The notes under the pieces: model-generated
Told to the model about the DNA's origin: nothing
What the model saw: the letters and a program-made list of their open reading frames with translations, nothing else
Database searches by the model: none
NCBI GenBank assembly: GCA_947165805.1
Contig: CAMVBT010000211.1
Location: 1-5,015, forward strand
Direction of reading: 5' to 3'
Length of the DNA: 5,015 nt
From: an uncultured Clostridia bacterium
GTDB taxonomy: Bacteria > Bacillota > Clostridia > Oscillospirales > Ruminococcaceae
Translations under genes and position numbers: made by a program
Part shown: positions 1 through 5,015 of the stretch, piece after piece
Layout of the letters: the number at the start of each line of letters is the position of its first letter
Position numbering within the stretch: the first letter of the stretch is position 1

Positions 1-35
1 ATTTCTGCCCGGACTGCGGAACAAAGATAGGGTAA
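1..35 (+). CDS. 3' end of a zinc-ribbon protein (partial)
   Basis: Only the last ten codons lie in the window, read from base 3, giving FCPDCGTKIG followed by TAA at 33-35. The C-P-D-C-G knuckle is the second half of a typical zinc-ribbon (double-CxxC) domain, which in many bacterial proteins sits at the extreme C terminus. The family cannot be named from so little. It is on the same strand as the polyamine genes but separated from them by a 121-bp leader, so whether it shares their transcript is not visible. Another reading frame could be the real one, but a CPxCG motif right before a stop is unlikely to be chance. Confidence 0.6.
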   Translation, partial: FCPDCGTKIG

Positions 36-86
36 AGCGCTATTGGCATATCGCACGGGTTAGCGGCGTTGTCACAATTCCGATAC

Positions 87-101
87 GTCCGCGAAGCGGA
101 C
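87..101. repeat. Short GC hairpin in the operon leader
   Basis: GTCCGC (87-92), loop GAA, GCGGAC (96-101) form a perfect 6-bp stem. No T-run follows, since the next bases are ACCGCAATTATG, so it is not a standard intrinsic terminator for the upstream gene. It sits just before an AT-rich repeated stretch. It could be a weak attenuating or mRNA-protecting hairpin or part of a dispersed intergenic repeat; the sequence alone does not decide. Confidence 0.5.
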
Positions 102-106
102 ACCGC

Positions 107-134
107 AATTATGCATTATTAATTATGAATTAAA
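107..134. repeat. AT-rich 14-bp tandem duplication in the leader
   Basis: AATTATGCATTATT (107-120) is followed directly by AATTATGAATTAAA (121-134), with 11 of 14 positions identical. Apart from this repeat and the adjacent hairpin, the 36-156 leader holds only the ribosome binding site. I found no convincing -35/-10 pair: TTGTCA at 69-74 has no -10 box at a workable distance. The AT-rich block could contain the -10 element or could be an intergenic repeat of the type seen in Clostridia. Confidence 0.5.
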
Positions 135-141
135 AAGATCC

Positions 142-147
142 GGAGGT
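142..147 (+). promoter_or_regulatory. Ribosome binding site of the first operon gene
   Basis: GGAGGT lies 9 nt before the ATG at 157 and is a strong Shine-Dalgarno match. It fixes the start of the dehydrogenase gene. Confidence 0.85.
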
Positions 148-156
148 ATTTTAACA

Positions 157-1410
157 ATGAAACTTATGGTGATAGGATGCGGCGGCGTAGCGACCGTTGC
201 GATACACAAGTGCTGTGAGAATCCGATATTCACGGAGATACTGATAGCGAGCCGGACGAAGTCGAAGTGCGACGCTCTGGCGGAGAAGCTGCGGAGCCGG
301 ACAAAGGCTGTGCTGACCACCGCCGTTGTTGACGCGGACAGCATTGACTCGCTGTGCAGGCTGATGAAGGAATTCAAGCCCCACACCGTACTGAACGTGG
401 CTCTGCCGTATCAGGACCTCACGATCATGGACGCGTGCCTCGAATGCGGCGCGAACTATGTCGATACCGCCAACTACGAGGCGGAGGACACCGACGACCC
501 CGAGTGGCGCGCCGTTTACGAAAAGCGCTGCGAGGAGAAGGGCTTCACCGCTTACTTCGACTATTCGTGGCAGTGGGCTTACAACGACAAATTCAAGGCT
601 GCGGGGCTGACTGCGCTGCTCGGTACGGGATTCGACCCCGGCGTTACCAGCGTTTACGCCGCCTACGCGCAGAAGCACTACTTCGACGAGATACACTACA
701 TCGATATCCTCGACTGCAACGGAGGCGACCACGGATATCCGTTCGCCACGAACTTCAACCCCGAGATCAATCTGCGTGAGGTCTCCGCGAACGGCTCCTA
801 CTGGGAGGACGGACACTGGGTGGAGACAAAGCCCATGGAGATAAAGCGCGAATACAACTTCGACGGCGTGGGCATGAAGGATATGTACCTGCTGCACCAT
901 GAGGAGATCGAATCCCTCGCGAAGAATATCCCGAACGTGAAGAGAATACGCTTCTTCATGACCTTCGGGCAGTCGTATCTTGACCACATGAGATGCCTGC
1001 AGAACGTGGGAATGCTCGGAACAACGCCCGTAAAGTTCGAGGGACGCGAGATAGTTCCGATCAAGTTCCTGAAGGCGCTGCTTCCCGACCCCGCTTCGCT
1101 CGGTCCGCGCACCGTCGGCAAGACCAACATCGGCTGCATCTTCCGCGGCATAAAGGACGGCAAGGAGCGCAGCATCTATATCTACAACGTATGCGATCAT
1201 CAGGAATGCTATAAGGAAACGGGCGCTCAGGCCGTATCCTACACCACCGGAGTTCCCGCCATGATAGGCACCGCAATGGTCGCGGGCGGCACATGGAAGG
1301 GCGCGGGCGTGTTCAATGTCGAGGAGTTCGACCCCGACCCGTATATGGACGCGCTGAACAAGTACGGTCTGCCGTGGCAGGTGGACGAGAACCCCGTTCT
1401 CGTTGACTGA
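157..1410 (+). CDS. Carboxyspermidine/carboxynorspermidine dehydrogenase (synthase), saccharopine dehydrogenase family
   Basis: This 417-residue cytosolic enzyme is predicted to condense a diamine with L-aspartate beta-semialdehyde and reduce the Schiff base with NAD(P)H. The diamine is putrescine in spermidine-making species and 1,3-diaminopropane in Vibrio. An N-terminal Rossmann fold is visible: MKLMVIGCGGVA with the GxGG turn at residues 7-10, then IASRTKSK (30-37), where R33/T34 could favour NADPH. Family signatures follow: GTGFDPGVTSV from 156, GGDHGYPFATNFNPE (189-203), LLPDP and AVSYTTGVPA (359-368). Length and order fit the Vibrio and Campylobacter enzymes (about 400-415 residues) and it lacks the extra length of fungal saccharopine reductase. 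It is followed after one base by nspC. With aguA and aguB in the same operon I infer putrescine as substrate and carboxyspermidine as product. True saccharopine dehydrogenase is the alternative, but the nspC neighbour argues against it. Confidence 0.93.
   Translation: MKLMVIGCGGVATVAIHKCCENPIFTEILIASRTKSKCDALAEKLRSRTKAVLTTAVVDADSIDSLCRLMKEFKPHTVLNVALPYQDLTIMDACLECGANYVDTANYEAEDTDDPEWRAVYEKRCEEKGFTAYFDYSWQWAYNDKFKAAGLTALLGTGFDPGVTSVYAAYAQKHYFDEIHYIDILDCNGGDHGYPFATNFNPEINLREVSANGSYWEDGHWVETKPMEIKREYNFDGVGMKDMYLLHHEEIESLAKNIPNVKRIRFFMTFGQSYLDHMRCLQNVGMLGTTPVKFEGREIVPIKFLKALLPDPASLGPRTVGKTNIGCIFRGIKDGKERSIYIYNVCDHQECYKETGAQAVSYTTGVPAMIGTAMVAGGTWKGAGVFNVEEFDPDPYMDALNKYGLPWQVDENPVLVD
1379..1403 (+). 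promoter_or_regulatory. SD-like site followed by an 8-bp hairpin before nspC
   Basis: AGGTGG (1379-1384) is SD-like but lies 27 nt from the ATG at 1412, too far to work linearly. The bases between hold a perfect stem, ACGAGAAC (1385-1392), loop CCC, GTTCTCGT (1396-1403). If it folds, the SD-like site ends up 8 unpaired bases (1404-1411) from the start codon. The stem is seen in the sequence; the bridging role is inference. Translational coupling to the preceding stop (1408-1410) may be enough by itself. Confidence 0.4.
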
Positions 1411-1411
1411 T

Positions 1412-2554
1412 ATGAATGAAAAATTGCTTGCTCACCCGGCGCTCGGGACAATAGCGACTCCCGCCTATGTGCTCGACGAAGCGGCTCTGCTGCGGAACCT
1501 GCGCATACTGCGCGGCGTGGCTGACGCGTCGGGCTGTAAGATACTGCTCGCGCAGAAGGCGTTCTCGATGTTCGCCGTGTACCCGACAATATCACAGTAT
1601 CTCGACGGCACCACCGCCAGCGGGCTGTATGAGGCGAAGCTCGGACGGGAGGAGTTCGGAAAGGACGTTCACGTTTTCTGCCCCGCCTACAAGGACAGCG
1701 AGTTCGGTGAGATCGCGGAGGTCTCCGACCACATCGTTTTCAACTCGTTCGCGCAGCTCCGGAAATTCCGGAGCCGCTGCAAGGGAAAAAGCATCGGCAT
1801 ACGGATAAACCCCGAGCTCTCCACGCAGGACGAGCCTATATACGACCCCTGCGCTCCCGGCTCCCGGCTCGGAGTGCGGCTCTGCGACTTCGACGAGGCG
1901 GAGTTTGAGGGCGTTGACGGACTGCACTTCCACACGCTTTGTGAGCAGGGCTTCGAGCCGCTCGAAAAGACAGTGCGCGCCGTCGAGGAAAAATTCGGCA
2001 AGTACCTGAAAAAATGCAAATGGGTGAACTTCGGCGGCGGTCATCACATCACGAAGCCCGGATATGACATTGAGGGGCTTGTATCGCTGATAAAGCGGTT
2101 CTCCGAAAAATACGGAGTACAGGTGTACCTTGAGCCCGGTGAAGCCGTCGTGCTGAACGCCGGCTGGCTCGTCACCGAGGTCATGGAGACTGTGCGCAAC
2201 GGCATCGACATCGCCATACTCGACGCGTCGGCGGCGTGCCATATGCCCGACGTGCTCGAAATGCCCTACCGCCCGCCGCTTTTCGCAAGCGGACAGCCCG
2301 GCGAAAAGAAATACACATACCGCCTTTCCTCGCGCACCTGCCTTGCCGGGGACATCATCGGGGATTACAGCTTCGACGAGCCGCTGAACGAGGGCGACAG
2401 GCTGTGCTTTGAGGATATGGCGCTTTATACAATGGTCAAGAACAACACCTTCAACGGTATGCCGCTGCCGGATATCGGCATACTGCGCGAAAACGGCGGT
2501 TATGAGCTTGTGAAGAGCTTCGGCTACCGCGATTTCAAGGAGAGACTGTCATGA
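1412..2554 (+). CDS. nspC: Carboxynorspermidine/carboxyspermidine decarboxylase
   Basis: This 380-residue PLP enzyme of the alanine-racemase-like fold III (with LysA and SpeA) removes the carboxylate from carboxyspermidine to give spermidine, or from carboxynorspermidine to give norspermidine. The PLP lysine is K49 in LLAQKAF near the N terminus. HFHTLCE (172-178) is the histidine strand, GGGHH (208-212) the glycine-rich phosphate loop, and EPGEA (241-245) the strand that helps bind PLP. TCLAGD has C310 and D314, the C-terminal active-site cysteine loop contributed to the dimer partner. The pattern FNSFAQLRKF and YTMVKNNTFNGMPLP is typical of NspC rather than diaminopimelate decarboxylase. 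I chose the ATG at 1412, one base after the preceding stop; a TTG at 1403 would add three residues (MTD) and overlap the upstream gene by 8 bp. No close SD is present. The stop overlaps the aguA start. Norspermidine versus spermidine cannot be told from this gene alone; the operon favours spermidine. Confidence 0.93.
   Translation: MNEKLLAHPALGTIATPAYVLDEAALLRNLRILRGVADASGCKILLAQKAFSMFAVYPTISQYLDGTTASGLYEAKLGREEFGKDVHVFCPAYKDSEFGEIAEVSDHIVFNSFAQLRKFRSRCKGKSIGIRINPELSTQDEPIYDPCAPGSRLGVRLCDFDEAEFEGVDGLHFHTLCEQGFEPLEKTVRAVEEKFGKYLKKCKWVNFGGGHHITKPGYDIEGLVSLIKRFSEKYGVQVYLEPGEAVVLNAGWLVTEVMETVRNGIDIAILDASAACHMPDVLEMPYRPPLFASGQPGEKKYTYRLSSRTCLAGDIIGDYSFDEPLNEGDRLCFEDMALYTMVKNNTFNGMPLPDIGILRENGGYELVKSFGYRDFKERLS
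2537..2544 (+). promoter_or_regulatory. Ribosome binding site of aguA inside nspC
   Basis: AAGGAGAG lies within the last codons of nspC, 6 nt before the ATG at 2551. It supports that start over the internal methionine at residue 5. Confidence 0.8.
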
Positions 2555-3648
2555 GCTTTCGTATGCCCGCGGAATTCGAGCCCCAGCAGGCGGCGATACT
2601 GATATTTCCCGAGCGCCCGGGTTCGTGGGGCTTTCATGCCGTGCCCGCGCAGATGGTGTTCGAGCAGATAATAAACTTCATATCCCGGCAGGGCGAGACC
2701 GTGTATGTCGTCGTCAGCGAAAATACCCGCTCCGCCGCGGAACGTATGCTCGACAGGTCAGAGAATATCCGCCTCGTTGAGATACCGACGGACGACGCGT
2801 GGGCGCGCGATACCGCGCCGACCTTCGTGAAGGACGACGAGACCGGCGAGGTGCGCGGCATAAGCTGGCGCTTCAACGCGTGGGGAGGCACTTACGACGG
2901 GCTCTACGCGCACTGGGAGCGCGACGACGCGCTTGCGGAGGAGTTCTGCCGCAGGGCGGGCTTCCCGTGCGTCAGCGCAGGGGATTTCGTGCTGGAGGGA
3001 GGCTCGATACATTCCGACGGCGAGGGGACGATACTGACGACGGAAAGCTGTCTGCTCAGCCCCGGGCGCAACCCCGGAATGACGAAGGCGCAGATAGAGC
3101 GGAAGCTCTGCGATATGCTCGGCGCCGAAAAGGTCATCTGGCTGCCCCGCGGCATTTATAACGATGAGACGAACGAGCACGTCGACAACGTCTGCGCGTT
3201 CATACGCCCCGCCGAGGTCGTCCTCGCGTGGACGGACAACAGGGACGACCCGCAGTATGAGCTGTCGGCGGCGTGCCTTGAAGCGCTTGAAAATACCACG
3301 GACGCGAAAGGGCGCAGGATCACCGTCCACAAGCTCCCGATACCGGACATTCCCGTGTGCGTTACGGAAACGGACATGGAGGGCTATGAGTTCGAGGAGG
3401 GCGAGGATACCCGCGAGGTCGGAGAAAGGCTCGCCGCGTCCTACGTCAATTTCTTCTTCGCGAACGGCATAGTGCTCCTGCCGCAGTTCGGCGGTGAAAA
3501 TGCCGCGAGCGACAGGCGCGCTCTCGATATAATGAAAAGGCTCCTGCCGGACAGGGAGATAATACCCGTCGGGGCGCTTGAAATAATAAAGGGCGGCGGC
3601 AATATCCACTGCATAACGCAGCAGATACCCGCGGGGAGGAAAACATGA
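2551..3648 (+). CDS. aguA: Agmatine deiminase (agmatine iminohydrolase)
   Basis: It hydrolyses agmatine to N-carbamoylputrescine and ammonia in the cytosol. The 365-residue protein covers the whole guanidino-modifying (pentein, PAD_porph) fold. Visible signatures are MPAEFEPQQA at the N terminus, DDAWARDTAP (81-90) with the conserved WARD, FVLEGGSIHSDGEGT (146-160), LPRGIYNDETNEHVDN (198-213) with catalytic-type H210, and the terminal GGGNIHCITQQ (348-358), where C354 is the nucleophile forming the thiouronium intermediate. All catalytic elements are present and the length matches plant and bacterial agmatine deiminases (about 365-380), so an intact enzyme is expected. Arginine deiminase is unlikely because the WARD, EGGSIH and NIHCITQQ strings are those of the agmatine family. 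The start overlaps the nspC stop (ATGA) and the stop overlaps the aguB start, which implies translational coupling. Its partner AguB uses the product directly. Catabolic putrescine carbamoyltransferase, the alternative partner, is not in the window. Confidence 0.96.
   Translation: MSFRMPAEFEPQQAAILIFPERPGSWGFHAVPAQMVFEQIINFISRQGETVYVVVSENTRSAAERMLDRSENIRLVEIPTDDAWARDTAPTFVKDDETGEVRGISWRFNAWGGTYDGLYAHWERDDALAEEFCRRAGFPCVSAGDFVLEGGSIHSDGEGTILTTESCLLSPGRNPGMTKAQIERKLCDMLGAEKVIWLPRGIYNDETNEHVDNVCAFIRPAEVVLAWTDNRDDPQYELSAACLEALENTTDAKGRRITVHKLPIPDIPVCVTETDMEGYEFEEGEDTREVGERLAASYVNFFFANGIVLLPQFGGENAASDRRALDIMKRLLPDREIIPVGALEIIKGGGNIHCITQQIPAGRKT
3633..3640 (+). promoter_or_regulatory. Ribosome binding site of aguB inside aguA
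   Basis: GGGGAGGA lies in the last codons of aguA, 4 nt before the ATG at 3645. It supports the overlapping ATGA start. Confidence 0.8.
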
Positions 3649-4520
3649 GAAAAGTAAAAGCCGCCGCTGTGCAGATGCGCTGCGGCAGAGATGTGAACGA
3701 AAACATAGATCGCGCGGATAAGCTCGTCCGTGAAGCAGCGGGGGACGGCGCGCAGATAATCCTGCTGCCGGAGCTCTTCGAGCGGCAGTACTTCTGTCAG
3801 GAGCGCCGCTACGACTACTACGCCTACGCAAAGCCCACCGCGGAAAACGACGCTGTGCGGCATTTCAGAAAAGTTGCGGAAGAACTGAACGTCGTGCTGC
3901 CGATAAGCTTTTTTGAGCGTGACGGGAACCGCCTGTTCAACTCCGAGGCGGTCATAGACGCGGACGGCGCCCTGCTCGGCGTGTACCGCAAGACCCATAT
4001 CCCGGACGACCATTATTATCAGGAGAAATTCTACTTTACGCCCGGAGACACGGGCTTCAAGGTCTGGGACACGAAGTACGCGAGGATAGGCGTGGGGATA
4101 TGCTGGGATCAGTGGTTCCCCGAGACCGCGAGGTGCATGGCTCTGTTGGGCGCCGAGCTGTTGTTTTTCCCGACGGCTATCGGCTCCGAGCCCATACTTG
4201 AGGTGGACAGTATGCCTCATTGGAGGCGCGTTATGCAGGGGCACGCCGCTGCGAACGTAATGCCCGTCATTGCCGCGAACCGCGTCGGCACCGAGACCGT
4301 GGAGCCCTGCGCGGAGAACGGCGGTCAGAAGTCCGCGCTGAAATTCTACGGCTCGTCGTTCATCACCGACGAAACAGGCGGCATTATCGCGGAATGTGAC
4401 CGCGAAAGCGACAGCGTCATCTCCGCGCAGTTCGATCTCGATGATATTGATGAACTCCGGCTCGGCTGGGGTCTGTTCCGGGACAGACGTCCCGGACAAT
4501 ATAGCGAAATAACAAAGTGA
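3645..4520 (+). CDS. aguB: N-carbamoylputrescine amidase
   Basis: It hydrolyses N-carbamoylputrescine to putrescine, CO2 and ammonia, completing the two-step conversion of agmatine. The 291-residue protein is a single nitrilase-superfamily domain with the Glu-Lys-Cys triad in place: E43 in LLPELFE, K116 in GVYRKTHIPD and C153 in GICWDQWFPE, with the accessory E127 in YYQEKFYF. Other strings typical of this subfamily are NSEAVIDADG, PGDTGFKVWDTK, PTAIGSEP, HWRRVMQGHAAANV and LFRDRRP near the C terminus, which resemble the plant enzyme closely. The length is normal for the family (about 290-300) and nothing is missing. These enzymes are usually oligomers in the cytosol. It is coupled to aguA by a 4-nt overlap. 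Other nitrilase-family amidases would be the alternative, but the neighbour and the motif set make this assignment strong. Confidence 0.96.
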   Translation: MRKVKAAAVQMRCGRDVNENIDRADKLVREAAGDGAQIILLPELFERQYFCQERRYDYYAYAKPTAENDAVRHFRKVAEELNVVLPISFFERDGNRLFNSEAVIDADGALLGVYRKTHIPDDHYYQEKFYFTPGDTGFKVWDTKYARIGVGICWDQWFPETARCMALLGAELLFFPTAIGSEPILEVDSMPHWRRVMQGHAAANVMPVIAANRVGTETVEPCAENGGQKSALKFYGSSFITDETGGIIAECDRESDSVISAQFDLDDIDELRLGWGLFRDRRPGQYSEITK

Positions 4521-4521
4521 A

Positions 4522-4527
4522 AGGAGG
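4522..4527 (+). promoter_or_regulatory. Ribosome binding site of the rubredoxin gene
   Basis: A perfect AGGAGG stands 8 nt before the ATG at 4536, the strongest SD in the window. It occupies most of the 15-nt gap after aguB, so the rubredoxin gene can be translated independently of aguB on the shared mRNA. Confidence 0.85.
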
Positions 4528-4535
4528 AAAACAGA

Positions 4536-4691
4536 ATGAAGTATGTATGTGATCTCTGCGGCTGGGAATACGACGAGGCAGTCGGCGACCCCGATAACGG
4601 CATAGCTCCCGGCACCAAGTTCGAGGATCTCCCCGAGGACTTCGTTTGCCCCCTCTGCGGCGCTTCCAAGTCCGATTTCTCCGCCGAGTGA
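4536..4691 (+). CDS. Rubredoxin
   Basis: This 51-residue cytosolic one-electron carrier binds a single iron through four cysteines. Both knuckles are present: C5-D-L-C8-G and C38-P-L-C41-G. The middle carries the diagnostic stretch [20 protein letters not shown] (17-36), and the tail SKSDF is also typical. The length is that of classical rubredoxins (51-54). An aromatic difference from the Clostridium pasteurianum type is visible: tryptophan replaces tyrosine after the first CxxCG (W10), and phenylalanine (F36) stands where tryptophan usually precedes VCP. Rubredoxins in anaerobes pass electrons to rubrerythrin, superoxide reductase or flavodiiron proteins in oxygen and peroxide defence. None of these partners is in the window. 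The gene follows aguB by 15 nt and probably shares its transcript. A functional link to polyamine synthesis is not evident, as none of the four enzymes needs a rubredoxin. Confidence 0.96.
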   Translation: MKYVCDLCGWEYDEAVGDPDNGIAPGTKFEDLPEDFVCPLCGASKSDFSAE

Positions 4692-4697
4692 GCCTTC

Positions 4698-4855
4698 CCG
4701 GGGGAAAGAGGAAGAGTGTGAGGAAGGGAACCCCCTTTCTTTGGAAGCTGCTATGATGTGCCGCATCCTTGCGGCACTTTGGGCAGCTTCTGAACAGCAT
4801 CCTGCTGTTCACAGAAATGAGGTTCCCTCCCTCCCCCTTTCCCTCTCTCCCCCGG
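4698..4855. repeat. 158-bp inverted-repeat element with predicted three-way-junction fold (MITE-like or structured RNA)
   Basis: Bases 4698-4732 pair with 4821-4855 without a gap: 29 Watson-Crick pairs, one G-T and five mismatches over 35 positions. Inside lie two adjacent hairpins. Hairpin A has GAAGCTGC (4744-4751) with GCAGCTTC (4783-4790), enclosing GTGCCGC (4758-4764) with GCGGCAC (4771-4777). Hairpin B has TGAACAGCA (4791-4799) with TGCTGTTCA (4803-4811). The ends read CCGGGGGA and, on the right, its near complement. It starts 6 nt after the rubredoxin stop. I saw no flanking target duplication and no ORF in it. It may be a non-autonomous mobile or dispersed repeat, a noncoding RNA domain, or a 3' mRNA-stabilising structure. 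The fold is read from the sequence; the class is not known to me. Confidence 0.65.
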
Positions 4856-4887
4856 ACCCCCTCTCACCCTCACCCCTCCCACCTTCC
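4825..4887 (-). other. C-rich tract, G-quadruplex-prone on the minus strand
   Basis: The plus strand is almost pure C and T here. C-runs at 4857-4861, 4867-4869, 4873-4876 and 4878-4880 are separated by 5, 3 and 1 bases, so the minus strand fits the G3+N1-7 quadruplex pattern. A second set (4825-4827, 4829-4831, 4833-4837, 4841-4843, 4849-4853) also fits and overlaps the right arm of the inverted repeat. Whether it folds in the cell is unknown. It may simply reflect the composition of the repeat. Confidence 0.5.
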
Positions 4888-4966
4888 TGAAAGACCAATC
4901 GCTTAGCCTTGCAGACTCGTTAAGTAGTACGCCTTTACCAAGTTAAGGAAACGCAAAATAAAAAAT

Positions 4967-5005
4967 ATCTGCTCCTTTTGACTGCCAAAAGGAGCAGATT
5001 TCTTT
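4967..5005. terminator. Intrinsic terminator, probably bidirectional
   Basis: A perfect 14-bp stem, ATCTGCTCCTTTTG (4967-4980) with CAAAAGGAGCAGAT (4986-4999), has a 5-nt loop, ACTGC. On the plus strand it is followed by TTCTTT, enough to end the polyamine-rubredoxin transcript. On the minus strand it is followed by a better T-tract (complement of 4955-4966), so it could also end a convergent gene lying beyond the window. The bases between the C-rich tract and this hairpin (about 4889-4966) show no gene that I can support. Confidence 0.88.
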
Positions 5006-5015
5006 CGAGTTTAAT

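Noticed and set aside
36..156. Polyamine-sensing riboswitch or other known leader RNA
   Set aside because: The leader is short and has only one 6-bp hairpin. I recognise no conserved riboswitch core.
1403..1411. TTG start adding three residues to NspC
   Set aside because: ATG at 1412 sits right after the preceding stop and gives a normal N terminus. TTG would overlap the upstream gene and lies at the end of the hairpin. It is not excluded, only less likely.
4568..4655. W10/F36 aromatic swap in rubredoxin as a novelty
   Set aside because: Such variants are, to my knowledge, common among clostridial rubredoxins. All four cysteines and the core are intact.
3441..4766. Long minus-strand open frame (441 codons) opposite aguB and rubredoxin, and similar ones at 151-1200, 1592-2242 and 2758-3831
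   Set aside because: They lie opposite well-identified genes, lack recognisable motifs, and are expected in GC-rich sequence where the antisense frame rarely meets stops.
4690..4870. Target-site duplication around the 158-bp inverted repeat
   Set aside because: The flanks (GAGCCTTC on the left, ACCCCCTC on the right) do not match as a direct repeat, so insertion by a transposase cannot be shown here.
4889..4966. Possible tRNA or gene remnant, with GTTAAG at 4919-4924 and 4942-4947
   Set aside because: No cloverleaf can be drawn, as there is no acceptor partner for GGAAACGC. No coding frame has motifs. The direct hexamers are too short to mean much.

Overview
The window looks like a chromosomal stretch from an anaerobic, moderately high-GC Gram-positive bacterium, most likely an Oscillospiraceae/Ruminococcus-like member of the Clostridia. 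This is inferred from the strong AGGAGG-type ribosome binding sites, GC-rich coding sequence that still uses many ATA isoleucine codons, AT-rich intergenic segments, a clostridial-type rubredoxin and TGA stops on all five complete genes. No marker gene fixes the taxon.

Layout: bases 1-35 are the 3' end of a gene for a protein ending in a CxxCG zinc-ribbon half. A leader of about 120 bp (36-156) holds a short GC hairpin, an AT-rich tandem repeat and a good Shine-Dalgarno (SD) site. Then come four tightly packed plus-strand genes: carboxy(nor)spermidine dehydrogenase (157-1410), carboxy(nor)spermidine decarboxylase nspC (1412-2554), agmatine deiminase aguA (2551-3648) and N-carbamoylputrescine amidase aguB (3645-4520). 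The junctions are a 1-nt gap and two 4-nt ATGA overlaps. A 51-residue rubredoxin gene (4536-4691) follows after 15 nt. The last 324 bp carry no protein gene. They contain a 158-bp inverted-repeat element with a predicted three-way-junction fold, a C-rich tract whose other strand is G-quadruplex-prone, and a perfect 14-bp terminator hairpin.

How the genes fit together: AguA turns agmatine into N-carbamoylputrescine and AguB turns that into putrescine. The dehydrogenase condenses putrescine with L-aspartate beta-semialdehyde to carboxyspermidine, and NspC decarboxylates it to spermidine. The four genes are a complete agmatine-to-spermidine module that needs no S-adenosylmethionine decarboxylase or spermidine synthase. 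The pathway itself is known. The less explained parts are the rubredoxin appended to the operon, the folded repeat behind it, and a hairpin that may bridge an SD-like site to the nspC start.
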